From DATAGF01 sp963819845 (GTDB lineage Bacteria; Actinomycetota; Thermoleophilia; Miltoncostaeales; Miltoncostaeaceae): DNA of 64,000 nucleotides. The position numbers and the translations under genes were made by a program. Within the stretch, counting starts at the first letter, position 1. Each line of letters opens with the position of its first letter. Below, one piece after another: positions 9,729-18,744 of this stretch. The stretch spans positions 1 to 64,000 of the forward strand of contig CAWFXQ010000008.1 in NCBI GenBank assembly GCA_963819845.1, read 5' to 3'. The notes below the pieces were generated by a model. The model did no database searches. It was not told the DNA's origin and saw only the letters and a list, made by a program, of their open reading frames with translations.

Positions 9729-12350
9729 CTAAGGCCGGGGCGCGCCGCGCACGAGGGCGACCGCGTCACGTTGATCGAGCGCGGATCCGGCCGCGAAGGC
9801 GTCCTTGACGACGTCGGGATCGATCTCCTGCGCCACCCGGGCGGCCAGCTCGCGCCTCGCCGCGCCGCATCGAGGGCCACGCCCGCAATCCCGCGCGCTG
9901 TCGCAGCCCATCGGCCGCACCCAGGGCCATCGCGGCCCGCGGTGCGTCCCCTTCCGCCAGCGCGAGCTGGGCGGAGGCGACGAGCGCGAAGGTCACGGTC
10001 TGGGTGCTGAGCTCGGTGTCCTCGCTCGCGTCCACCGACTCCACCAGCTGCGCTCGAGCCTCCTCGAGTTGGCCGGCCCTCACCGCGAGCGAGGCGAGCT
10101 GGGTTCGTGCAGCCGACTCGAGCCACGTGTTGCCGAACTGGCCGCCGAGCTCGTTGGCCTCGGTGAGGTGCTCGCGCGCGGCGTCGTCTCGGCCGAGCGT
10201 CATCTCCAGCAGCCCGACGGTCAGGGCCGCCCACCCCACGAACGGCTCGTTCTGCCGGCGGAAGCCATCGAGTGCCGCCGACGCGGCCTGCAGCGCGCCA
10301 TCGAAGTCATCGACGATCGGCAGGATCCACGAGGCGGCCAGCTGCGCCGTGCTCTCGAGGTACGGATCGTCGATGCTCCCCTCGAGTCGCTCGATCCCCT
10401 CGAGCGCGGCCTGCGCTGCTGTCATCGTCACCGACCTCGACTGCGGTGACGGCCGAGATCAGCAACAACTCGGCTTGCGCGCGATCGTCCAACGCGTCGG
10501 CTCGGAGCAGTAGCTCCTCGATCCAGGCCCGGCCTTCGGGCATGCGACCGCGCATCTGCCAGAACAGCCAGAGGATGCGGAAGATGTGCGGCAGGGGCGC
10601 GATGTCGTGGGTGAAGAACCACCGGATGGCGACCCCGAGGTTCCCCTCCTCGGTGCGCAATCGCTCGGCCCACTCGGCCTGTCGTTCGGCGGGCCAGTCG
10701 GCGTTCTCCACGAGCGCGCCGAAGTACTCGGCGTGGCGCCGCTCGACGTCCGCCAGGTCCGCGCCGGCGGCGAGCCGCTCGGCGGCCAGCTCCTGCACCG
10801 CCGCGAGCATGCGGAACCTCGGCCCGGCATCGGTCGCATCGACGCTCACCAGGCTGTGCCCGGCGAGGGCGTCGAGCAGGTCGAGCGCCCGGTCCTCGGT
10901 GAAGGCCGGAGACGTGCACGGCCGCCTCGACCGTCCAGCCGTCGACGAAGATCGACATGGTGGCCAGCATGTGCTGCTCGGCGTCGTCGAGCAGGCCGAC
11001 GCTCCACTCGACGGTCGCGCGCAGCGTGCGCTGGCGCTCGGGAAGATCGACCGGGCCGGTGCCCAGCGCGTCGAGGCGGCCGGCGAGCCGGGCGAGCAGT
11101 GCATCCGGGTCCAGCAACCGGGTGCGGGCCGCCGCGAGCTCGATGGCGAGCGGCAGACCGTCGAGGCGCCGGCAGATCTCCACGACGGCGAGCGCGTTGT
11201 CGTCGGTCAGGGCGAAGTCGTAGCGGACGGCCTGGGCTCGATCGACGAACAGCTGGACGGCGGGCAGCGAGGCCAGCTCCTCGATCGGCGCCGTCCCCGA
11301 CGACGCGGGCACCGTCAGCGGGCCGACCGGGTACTCGCGCTCGGCCCGGAGCCGGAGCACGGTGCGGCTGGTCGCGAGGATCGCGAGACCGGGGCAGCGG
11401 GCCAGCAGCTGGTCGAGGTCGGGCGCGACGCCGACGACCTGCTCGAGGTTGTCCAGCACGAGCAGGGTCGGCGTCTCCGCGAAGTGCTCGACCAGCGACG
11501 TCCACGGGCGGGCGCGCGCCCTCGATGGTGGCGCCGACCGCGGCGGCGATGCGCGGCAGCACCAGCTCGGGCTCGGCGATCGAAGCGAGCGGCACGAACA
11601 CCGTCCCCGCGGGTAGCGGTCGTCCAGCTGCTCCCCCACGGCGATCGCCAGCCGCGTCTTGCCGACGCCGCCGGGGCCGGTGAGGGTGACCAGCCGGACG
11701 TCCGGCTCCTGAGCAGCCTCGAGACCTCGGCGATGTCCTGCTCGCGCCCGATCAGCGACGTCGACGCCACCGGCAGTGAGCGCGGGCCGGCCGGCTCGCC
11801 GGTCGCGGCGGGGGACGCCGCACGGCCGGCCCGGCTGGCCGCGGCCGCGAACCGCTCGCTGAGGAGCAGGGCGAGGTCGTCCCGCACCAGTCGCGCCGAG
11901 CTCCCGCGGGGTGCGGAACGAGCGGTACGAGTCGGTCCCCTCCGACTGGAGCTCCTCGATCATCGCCGTCAGCCCGGGCTCCCGGTCGGGCGCCGGCGCC
12001 TTGACGTACAGCAGCCGGGGGAGCGAGTGGGAGAGCCGGAACTCGTCCTCGAGACCCGAGATGTCCATGTCCGGCCCGATCCAGCCGTACCGCTGCCAGT
12101 ACAGGCCGACGAAGATGTCCGACTGCGCGAGGTAGGCCCGGTACAGCTCGCGAGGCGGGTGCGGTCGGGCACCGAGCTCGAACAGCACCGGCGTGAGCCG
12201 CAGGGCCGAGATGGCACGGGCCACCGCGGCGCGCTCGTCGGCGAGCTCGGCCAGCGTGGAGCTCACGAAGACGCGCAGACGCTGGTCCGGGGTCCGGATC
12301 GCGGCGTCGCCCGGCTGCTCCTCCGCCATCTGCGACTCGGCGATGTCCAC
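9729..12350 (-). pseudogene. DUF4062 / NB-ARC ATPase / TPR protein, multiply frameshifted
   Basis: Read across at least five frameshifts, this is one protein of about 870 residues. It starts with a DUF4062 domain (RVFVSSTLAELADER), followed by a linker and LIGREQDI, then an NB-ARC ATPase with Walker A GPGGVGKTR, Walker B TLLVLDNLEQV, an ATSR sensor and RRLDGLPLAIELAA. Helical repeats of TPR type run to the C-terminus. STAND ATPases of this type are signal-responsive switches in actinobacteria; DUF4062 is TIR-like and occurs in some defence proteins. Whether it regulated genes or acted in defence cannot be told. It is probably inactive if the frameshifts are real. Confidence 0.8.
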
Positions 12351-12429
12351 CGGCGAATCGTATGGCAGGCGCCCACCCGGTGCGTCGTCCTCATGAAGTT
12401 CCAGCGGGTCTGCGAGGTGGGCAAGCGGC

Positions 12430-12900
12430 CTAGCCGAACGTGAACACGTAGGCCTCGGCGCCAGGGGCGAGGAAGGCGATCTCGAATGTGCGGTCGGTGA
12501 CCGATCCCGCTCGCGAATCAGCTGATGAGCCGCGGTTGAACCAGGGTTCCGTGGCCCTGCTCGTCAACGTCGAGCCCATGCGCGTCGCCGGGAGGTTCTC
12601 CACCCAGGAGCACGCGGAACGGCACGGACGTCCCCGGCTCGCGCGCCCGCAGGACGAGGTGGACGTCGCGGGCGTGGAAGCGGAAGACGATTCGCCCATC
12701 GGCCCTGTTCAGCACGCTGGCCGACTCTCGATCGTCCAGTCGCCGGCCAGCGCCCACTGGTTGAGCTGCAGCGAATCCGGGGCGACGTAGGTGTGCGGCT
12801 CGTCGAACACCGCACCACCCGGCGACGCGAGGTTCCGACCTTTGCTCGTAGCCGATGTACGTCTCGGGCGAGCCCAGGTTCGTCCAGTCGGCTTGCGCCT
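12430..12900 (-). pseudogene. DipZ-type thioredoxin C-terminal domain fragment
   Basis: The translation, joined over small frameshifts, gives SPETYIGYE, LNQWALAGDWTI, ADGRIVFRFHARDVHLVL, GEPPGDAHGLDVDEQG and ends FEIAFLAPGAEAYVFTFG. This is the C-terminal domain found after thioredoxin-like modules in DipZ/ResA-like proteins. The membrane CcdA part and the thioredoxin part are absent. At the upstream edge it runs in frame into an AAA ATPase fragment, so two unrelated gene pieces have been joined. Confidence 0.75.
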
Positions 12901-13165
12901 GGCGGCCTTTTACTGCGACCGCCAGGTCCTCGTACGCCTCAATCATCTCCAGGAGGTAGGAGACCTCAATGTTGGCGTAGCGACCGTGGGCCGTCCTTGA
13001 CCTCCGAGCGCTTCCCGAAGAGCGCGTCTGACTCGTCGAAGAAGAGGATCGCGTTGGAGCCCCTCCGCGGCGCGGAACACCCGGTCTAGGTTCTTCTCCG
13101 TCTCGCCGGTCCACTTGCTGACGACGCCGGCGAGGTCGATCCGGTCTAGGTCAACGCCCTCGGCA
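12901..13165 (-). pseudogene. AAA ATPase fragment
   Basis: Two frames give DLAGVVSKWTGETEKNLDRV and RYANIEVSYLLEMIEAYEDL, with FDES (Walker B) between them. These are the central blocks of AAA ATPases of the kind with a VVSKW-GETEKN pore segment. Walker A and everything before it are missing, and sensor 2 is missing because the sequence switches to the DipZ fragment near 12,900. It cannot encode a working ATPase. Confidence 0.7.
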
Positions 13166-13229
13166 TGGCCGTGAGCATGTCTTGTCAAGACGCCTCCGTC
13201 CGCAGTGGAGGCGGCCGCGCCGCGCCGTC

Positions 13230-13380
13230 GCGGACTACACCCAGAACGCAGAGCCCGAGGCCTGGCGGCGGCTCCTCACGATCTTCCTCGACGGGATCCG
13301 GGTACACCGAGCGGCACCCGGCCCGCTCCCGGTCGGGTCCTTGTCGCCCGAGCAGATCGACGTCGCGATGCGGGCCTACT
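13230..13380 (+). pseudogene. TetR-type regulator C-terminal fragment
   Basis: A stretch reading ADYTQNAEPEAWRRLL, FLDGIRV and LSPEQIDVAMRA matches the last helices of TetR-family ligand domains in actinobacteria. No start or DNA-binding part is present on this strand. It lies beside the AAA and DipZ fragments and is a third gene scrap within 1 kb. Confidence 0.5.
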
Positions 13381-13494
13381 ACTCGAGCGGCGCCAGACGG
13401 GGCCGCCCTCCCCGCCCGCCGGGCGAGGTGGAGGACCCAGGGCGGGCGGCCCGCACGGACGCGACCAGCCGCAGCGCGCGGGCCGGGGCGCCGG

Positions 13495-14395
13495 CTAGGC
13501 CGCCACCGCCGCGCCGAGCGGGAAGCGCACGCCGGTCAGCTCCTCCGAGACGTCCCAGAGGCGGCGCGCCACGTCGGCGTCCTGGGCGGCGTCGGTGCGT
13601 CCCACGAGCTTCGGCGCGCCGCGCTGCTCCTGGAAGCCGCCGGGGCCGGCGTAGCTGTTGCCGGGGATGTCCGCGGTCGCGGCGTAGAGCGTCGGCAGCG
13701 CGCCGCCGTCCTCGTCCTGGGCGAGCAGGCGGTTCGCCGACGGCCGAGACGATGTCGAGCGCGCGGCGCCCGCTCTTGAACTGCAGGTTGGTCGCGGCGT
13801 AGCCCGGGTGCGCGGCCGTCGCCAGCACGCCGGAGCCCGCGGCGGTGAGCCGGCGCTGCAGCTCGGCGGTGAACAGCAGGTTGGCGAGCTTGGACTGCCC
13901 GTACGCCCGCCAGGGCTTGTAGGGCCGGCGCTCCCAGTTGAGGTCGTCGAAGTCGATCTCGCCGAAGCGGTGGCCCGGTCGAGGAGACGGTCACGACGCG
14001 CCCGGTGATGTCGCCGAGCAGCAGGTTGGTCAGGGCGAAGTGGCCGAGGTGGTTGGTGCCGAGCTGCAGCTCGAAGCCGTCCGCGGTGCGCGCGCAGCGG
14101 CGGCACCATGATGCCGGCGTTGTTGATCAGCAGGTCGAGGTCGCCCTCCCAGGCCGCGGCGAACTCGCGGACCGAGGCGAGGCTCGCGAGGTCGAGCCGG
14201 CGGACCTCGGTCTCGCCGGGCATCGTCGCCGCGGCGGCCTCGCCCTTCTCCGTGTCGCGGACGGCGAGGACGACGCGCGCGCCGGCGCCGGCGAGCGCCC
14301 GGGCGGCGGCGCGGCCGATGCCGCTGTTGGCGCCGGTGACGATCGACGCTGCGCCCGGTCATGTCGGGGAGGTCGGTGGTGCTCCAAGTAGTCAT
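13495..14395 (-). pseudogene. SDR oxidoreductase (retinol-dehydrogenase-like), frameshifted
   Basis: The start MTTWSTTDLPDMTG and later blocks (TGANSGIGRA, DLASLASVREFA, LLINNAGIM, TVSSTGH, SKLANLLF, VLATAAHPGYAATNLQ, PGGFQEQRG) form one SDR of about 300 residues of the WWOX/retinol dehydrogenase type. Three to five single-base shifts interrupt it. The gene is divergent from the TetR gene at 14,463, and the ATG at 14,395 lies only 7 bp after a near-consensus -10, so the mRNA should be leaderless. The TetR is the probable regulator. Confidence 0.8.
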
Positions 14396-14402
14396 GAGCA
14401 AC

Positions 14403-14431
14403 AATGTAGACGCTGACAACAATGATGTCAA
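14403..14431 (-). promoter_or_regulatory. Sigma70-type leaderless promoter with overlapping palindrome
   Basis: Minus-strand TTGACA (14426-14431) and TACATT (14403-14408) are separated by exactly 17 bp. The SDR start codon follows 7 bp after the -10, which implies transcription starting at or next to the ATG. An inverted repeat TGACA-N7-TGTCA at 14414-14430 overlaps the -35 and spacer and is a fitting TetR operator. Confidence 0.75.
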
Positions 14432-14462
14432 CGACAACTTCGATCCGCTAGGCTGCGCGCCG

Positions 14463-15059
14463 GTGAGCGAGCGCCCCTACCACCACGGCAACCTCCGCGC
14501 GGCGCTGCTCGAGCAGGCCGAGCGAACCGTGCGCGAGCGCGGCGCGCAGGAGCTGTCGCTGCGCGAGCTCGCGCGCGAGGTCGGCGTCAGCCACGGCGCG
14601 CCGCGTCGCCACTTCCCCGATCGCCAGGCGCTGCTCGACGCGCTCGCCGAGGCCGGGTTCGCGCGCCTGGGCGCCGAGCTGCGCGGCGCCGTCGATGGCG
14701 CGGGCGAGGACTTCGCGGCGCGCCTGCAGGCGACCGCGGCAGCCTACGTCCGCTTCGCCACGCGCGACGCCGCGCTGCTGGAGCTGATGTTCGCCGGCAA
14801 GCACCGCGAGGAGTCCGGCAGGCTGCACGAGGCCGCCGACCGCGCCTTCGGGGTCATGCTCGAGCGTGATCGAGCAGGGGCAGGCGGAGGGCGCCCTCGA
14901 GCGTCGGCGAGCCCGAGCGCGTCGGGCCTCGTCCTGTTCGCGACGATCCAGGGCATCGCCGCGCTGGTCACCGGCGGCATGGTCGAGGCCGAGCGGCTCG
15001 ACGAGCTCGTGGCCGACGCGATCGCGCACTTCCTGCGCGGATCGCGCGCGGCCGCTTAG
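14463..15059 (+). CDS. TetR/AcrR family regulator
   Basis: The 198-residue protein starts at GTG with SERPYHHGNLRAALL, then a helix-turn-helix (LSLRELAREVGVSHGAPRRH) and a TetR_C_33-like domain (LLELMFAGKHRE ... LFATIQGIAALVTGGM). An in-frame ATG at 14,394 would add an acidic Asn/Asp-rich leader that translates the promoter region, so GTG is preferred. Between about 14,866 and 14,930 the reading is locally out of frame (two compensating indels); the other frame gives the expected IEQGQAEGALE. It probably represses the divergent SDR gene. Confidence 0.82.
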   Translation: MSERPYHHGNLRAALLEQAERTVRERGAQELSLRELAREVGVSHGAPRRHFPDRQALLDALAEAGFARLGAELRGAVDGAGEDFAARLQATAAAYVRFATRDAALLELMFAGKHREESGRLHEAADRAFGVMLERDRAGAGGGRPRASASPSASGLVLFATIQGIAALVTGGMVEAERLDELVADAIAHFLRGSRAAA

Positions 15060-15230
15060 ATTGATAGGCGGCCGCCGTGGTCTCTTGGGTGTCGCCGGCC
15101 GTGCCGAGTGCGGCCTCGAGAGGGGCCGCCGCCGGAAACGGCAGGTAGGTGAGGCGGCGCTGGATTCCCACTGCACCCCGAGCCCGGCGAGAACTGCGAG
15201 CGCGACGAACCCGGCCTGGATCGCCACATT

Positions 15231-15512
15231 TCAGTGTGCCGGAACGCCGCGCGCGCCTGCCCCTGGGCGGATGCTGCTGACGGCCGACTGAGTCGGAGCT
15301 GGAGTGGAGCTGCGGGCCTCATCGCGGGGCGCGATCGGCCGTCGGCCGAGGTCGGCCGTCTCGTCGACGAGGCCCTCCAGGCCGAGCCGCTGGGCGAGGG
15401 TCGCTGGCAGGATCAGACCGGCGCCGGCGACCGCCCGATCGTCGTCGAAGCCGACCTCCAGCCCATCCGATCGCTGCGCAGCGCGCTTCTCGGCGCCCGT
15501 CGAAGCCGTCAC
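15231..15512 (-). mobile_element. IS1380-type transposase N-terminal fragment
   Basis: The translation GLEVGFDDDRAVAGAGLI-LPATLAQRLGLEGLVDE resembles the N-terminus of IS1380-family transposases of actinobacteria. Similarity ends after about 65 residues, and the DDE catalytic domain is absent. No terminal inverted repeats could be identified. It is a dead remnant. Confidence 0.6.
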
Positions 15513-15781
15513 ATATGGGTGACCTCCTGAGCGCAGGACCCGCGGCTGCCCACGCAGCCGTCTTGCCTGCTCAGGAGGTCATTCTGCTCCTGGGTACGGA
15601 CGCCGCTGGGTCAGAGCGGTGGATCGAGGCTTCGGACGAGATGTAGGCGTATGCCAGGCGCGATCGGGTCCCGGCGTCGCTCCTGCATCCGTGGAAAGAG
15701 CAAGTGCGCCTGCACCTGCACACCCCGCGGCAACACGTCGGTCCTGATGAGCATCTTGGGGGCCGGGGTGGCGTTTCGCTG
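15513..15781. other. No gene recognised
   Basis: The spacer between the transposase remnant and the MarR-PDZ gene. Together with the operator region it is about 310 bp. I see no coding signal. An imperfect repeat of CTCAGGAGGTCA-like sequence near 15,525 and 15,570 is visible but has no clear role. Confidence 0.4.
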
Positions 15782-15816
15782 CTATGTTTCGCTACAAACA
15801 TTGAAGCGAAAGATAG
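15782..15816 (+). promoter_or_regulatory. Long palindromic operator before the MarR-PDZ gene
   Basis: Arms CTATGTTTCGCT (15782-15793) and AGCGAAAGATAG (15805-15816) pair at 11 of 12 positions around an 11-bp spacer. A second palindrome TGTTT-N6-AAACA (15785-15800) overlaps the left arm. The site ends 7 bp before the ATG and is AT-rich in a GC-rich setting. MarR proteins bind such sites and usually repress themselves. Confidence 0.7.
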
Positions 15817-15823
15817 GATTCCC

Positions 15824-16618
15824 ATGAGCAAGGATCAGGCCGACCGCACCGACCGGGCGCTGGGCGTCTGGCAGGAGCGGTGGAGCGAGGGGGACGTGAG
15901 CGGCCTCGCAGTCGTCTTGCGCCTCGAGGCGCTGGCGGAGCTTGCCGGCGGGGAGCTCGCCGAGGCGCTCGCCGCGGCCGGGGTGAGGCGCGCCAGCTTC
16001 GACGTGCTTCTGACCCTTCGGCTCGCGGACGGGGAGGAGCTGTCGCAGCGCGCGCTCGTGCGCCGCGTCGGGCGCACCCCCGGCACGATGAGCGTGCGGC
16101 TCGGCCGCCTGGCCGAGCGGGGTCTCGTCACGCGAGCGCCGAGCGGTCCCGAGCGCCGAGGTCGGCGCGTCGCGCTGACCGAGGAGGGCCGCGCCCTCGT
16201 CAACGACCTCGCGCCGGGTTTCGCGGGCACCGCCACCCGCCTGCTCGCCGGCCTTACGGACGACGAGCGCGAGCAGTTGGCGACGCTCCTGCGCCGACTG
16301 ACCCTCGAGCTCGAGGGTCCGGCCGATGGTGGCGCGCGGCTCGGCATCGCTGTCGCCCCCGCCCACGTCGCCCAGCGGATGCGCCGGGCGGTCGGCCTGA
16401 CCGAGCGCGTTGGGGTCCTCGTGCGCGGCGTCGCGCGCGGCGGCCCGGGCGCCGCGGCCGGCCTCGACGAGGGCGACCTGATCGTCAGCGTTGCCGGCCA
16501 GGAGGTACGCACGGTCGGCGACCTCCAGCGAGCGGTGGCTCGCGCCGACAGTGTGACCCTCGGGGTCGTGCGGGGGATCGAAGAGCGCCAGGTGGAGGTG
16601 GCCCCCGCCGCGTCGTAG
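15824..16618 (+). CDS. MarR-family regulator fused to a C-terminal PDZ domain
   Basis: This intact 264-residue protein has two domains. Residues about 15-165 form a MarR winged helix: LSQRALVRRVGRTPGTMSVR is the recognition region and GRRVALTEEGRAL the wing. Residues about 178-262 form a PDZ domain (RLGIAVAP, GVLVRGVARGGPGAAAGL, EGDLIVSVAGQEV) as seen in DegP/HtrA proteases. PDZ domains bind exposed C-termini of proteins, so the sensed signal could be a peptide or protein end rather than a small molecule; this is inference. No protease domain is present. The palindrome just upstream suggests autoregulation. Confidence 0.85.
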   Translation: MSKDQADRTDRALGVWQERWSEGDVSGLAVVLRLEALAELAGGELAEALAAAGVRRASFDVLLTLRLADGEELSQRALVRRVGRTPGTMSVRLGRLAERGLVTRAPSGPERRGRRVALTEEGRALVNDLAPGFAGTATRLLAGLTDDEREQLATLLRRLTLELEGPADGGARLGIAVAPAHVAQRMRRAVGLTERVGVLVRGVARGGPGAAAGLDEGDLIVSVAGQEVRTVGDLQRAVARADSVTLGVVRGIEERQVEVAPAAS

Positions 16619-16693
16619 GGGCGGGCGATGGAGCGGCTGCGTGGCGACGGCCCGCATGCCCCCCGAGACTCGGGCGAGGTCGGCCTTGACGTC

Positions 16694-16812
16694 TACCGGC
16701 ACTTCGCCGACCGCGACCCGCTGTCGCGGGTCGTCCTGGAGCGGATGCTCGCCAGCGTGTCGTGCCGGGGCTACGGGCGCACCTCGGAGCCGGTGGGCGA
16801 GGACGTCAACAT
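16694..16812 (+). mobile_element. IS256-type transposase N-terminal fragment
   Basis: About 40 codons read VYRHFADRDPLSRVVLERML and SVSCRGYGRTSEPVGEDV, matching the segment before the catalytic domain in IS256 (mutator-type) transposases. The rest of the element and its ends are missing. The following 140 bp up to the oxidoreductase stop contain nothing recognisable. Confidence 0.55.
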
Positions 16813-16956
16813 GTCAGCTTCAGACGTCATCGGGCCCCGGCGGCGGGCAGCCTGTGCCGCCGCTCCTGCTTCTCGTCCAAGACAGGCGTCTGCGACTGCC
16901 GCCCATTCGCTTCCGCTATCGGACCCATTGCAGGCGTTGGGCGGCAGGCGGCGTTG

Positions 16957-17955
16957 TCAGTCGAGCGTGATGACGACCTTGCCGTTGGCGTGGCCCTGCT
17001 CGACGTACGCCAGCGCCTCGAGGGTCTGGTCGAACGGGAACGTCTTGTCGATGAGCGGGCGGAGGTGGCCGGCGTCGTAGAGGGAAGCCAGCTCGCGCAG
17101 CTGCCCGCCGTTGGCCTGCACGAACAGAAACGAGTAGCTCACGCCGAGCTTCCGCGCCTGCTTGCGCACCTTGCGGCTCAGCAGCCCCATCACGACGCCC
17201 ATGAACTTCGGCGCCCCGAGCTGCTTCGCGAACCCGGGGTCCGGCGGGCCGGTCACGCCGATCGCGTGTCCGCCCGGCTTGAGGACCGTGAGGGACTTCT
17301 CGAGGTTCTCGCCCCCTCGCGAGTCCAACACGACGTCGTAGCCGGAGAGGACCTCGGCGAAGTCCTCCTGCGTGTAGTCCACGACGACGTCGGCGCCGAG
17401 GCTGCGCACCAGCTCCGCGTTCTTTCCGCTCGCGGTCGTCGCCACCGTGGCGCCGAGGTGCTTGGCGAGCTGGATGACGGTTGACCCCAGGCCGCCGGAG
17501 CCGGCGTGGACGAGGACCTTCTGGCCGGGCTGCGCGTGGGCGCGGTCGACGAGGGCCTGCCAGGCGGCCAGTGACACCAGCGGCACCGCGGCCGCCTCGT
17601 GCAGGGTGAGCGAGGCTGGCTTGGGGGCGACGTCGTCCTGGTCGATCACGATGTACTCCGCGAAGGTCCCGATCCGCAGGTCGCGGGGGCGAGCGTAGAC
17701 CTCGTCGCCTCCCTGGAAGTCGCGCACGGCCGAGCCGACCCTGGTCACCACGCCGGCGACGTCGTGGCCGAGCACGAACGGGGTCTGGTACTTCAGGAGC
17801 CGCTTGAACTCGCCGTTGCGGACCATCGTGTCCAGCGGGTTGACGCCGGCGGCGCTCACCTTGACCAGCACGTCACCGTCGCCGACCTCGGGCTCGGGTA
17901 CGTCGGCGGCGCGGAGTCCGTCCTTGCCGTAGTGCTCGACGACGAATGCCTTCAT
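16957..17955 (-). CDS. NADP-dependent oxidoreductase, zinc-free MDR (quinone reductase) type
   Basis: The 332-residue protein has the GroES-like N-domain (AAGVNPLD, LGHDVAGVV) and the Rossmann motif VLVHAGSGGLGSTVIQLAKH at about residues 145-165. It lacks the zinc ligands of alcohol dehydrogenases, which places it with quinone oxidoreductases or enoyl reductases. The C-terminal YVEQGHANGKVVITLD segment is typical. The ATG at 17,955 begins the conserved MKAFVVEHYG. The frame is open upstream, but that sequence overlaps a plus-strand DUF11 scrap and is not part of the gene. Confidence 0.88.
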   Translation of the reverse strand: MKAFVVEHYGKDGLRAADVPEPEVGDGDVLVKVSAAGVNPLDTMVRNGEFKRLLKYQTPFVLGHDVAGVVTRVGSAVRDFQGGDEVYARPRDLRIGTFAEYIVIDQDDVAPKPASLTLHEAAAVPLVSLAAWQALVDRAHAQPGQKVLVHAGSGGLGSTVIQLAKHLGATVATTASGKNAELVRSLGADVVVDYTQEDFAEVLSGYDVVLDSRGGENLEKSLTVLKPGGHAIGVTGPPDPGFAKQLGAPKFMGVVMGLLSRKVRKQARKLGVSYSFLFVQANGGQLRELASLYDAGHLRPLIDKTFPFDQTLEALAYVEQGHANGKVVITLD

Positions 17956-18052
17956 GACCGTTCTCCCCGGCGGGAGCTTGCCCGCCGTTCGCAGGTCGTG
18001 GAAGGACGCTAACGGGTCGGCCGCGGCGCGGACGACGTGCGGAGGCCGGTCC

Positions 18053-18381
18053 GCGCTGACGGTCACCAACGTCGGCACGCTCCCCGCGGAGGACGTCCAA
18101 CTGCGTGATGTCCCGCCTGGCGCGATGGCGCTCACCGATCTCCGGACTACCACTCGGCCGAGCCGGAGAGGCGGCGGGTCCACTTCTTGGAGCGTCGGGA
18201 CGCTGTCGCCGGGAGCGAGCCACACGATCCGCGGCACGGTGGTCATCCGCAGTGCGACCCCCGGGCTGAAGCGCAACCTGGTCCCCGCCAGCGCGGAGAA
18301 CGCCGCACGGTCTCCGACACGGCCGACACTCGGCTCCGCGTCCTCGCCCAGCGGAGGGTCATCCCGCCGGTCACCGGCTGA
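18053..18381 (+). pseudogene. DUF11-type repeat protein, C-terminal fragment
   Basis: The frame reads ALTVTNVGTLPAEDVQL, SWSVGTLSPGASHTI and, after one frameshift near 18,300, VSDTADTRLRVLA to a stop. This is the last DUF11/CARDB-like beta-sandwich repeat of large actinobacterial surface proteins. The upstream repeats and the signal peptide are missing; the 5' side abuts the start of the minus-strand oxidoreductase. Confidence 0.55.
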
Positions 18382-18630
18382 CGCCCGTCCGAGCGACGGG
18401 CCCGCCGGGGTGCCTCGAGGTCCTCCGTCAAGCCGGTCACCGAAGACGTCTTTCCTGTCGGACCCCACGTAGCCAGATTCCCCTCCCCGTCGGCTGAAAG
18501 TCGCCGACCGGCCTCGAGGGACTGGTGAGCACCCCGCGACCTGAGGGTCCGCTTCGTCGGGGTCGCCGCCGCCCCGTGGAGCGTCGCCAGCCTCCGGTTC
18601 AACCGTCGGCGACCTTGGTCAGGCGAATAG

Positions 18631-18661
18631 AAGGGCCCGTTTTCGGCGGGCCCTTCGTTTT
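18631..18661 (+). terminator. Rho-independent terminator
   Basis: Nine-base-pair stem AAGGGCCCG / CGGGCCCTT with a seven-base loop, followed by CGTTTT. It reads as a plus-strand terminator, although the only upstream plus-strand gene is the DUF11 fragment ending at 18,381. It could be the old terminator of that gene. Confidence 0.75.
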
Positions 18662-18744
18662 CAGGGCATCAGCGGGTGTCCTACGACGGCACCGCCCACC
18701 ATCGTGGGAGATCGCCCGCGAGGCCGCTGGCCCGAGTGCGCCGG

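Noticed and set aside
10272..12443. A 723-residue plus-strand open frame
   Set aside because: Antisense shadow of the STAND ATPase gene. No motif is visible and codon-position composition favours the other strand.
17956..18468. N-terminal extension of the quinone oxidoreductase
   Set aside because: The frame is open upstream, but its sequence is low-complexity, and the plus strand there encodes a recognisable DUF11 tail. The conserved start MKAFVVEHYG is at 17,955.
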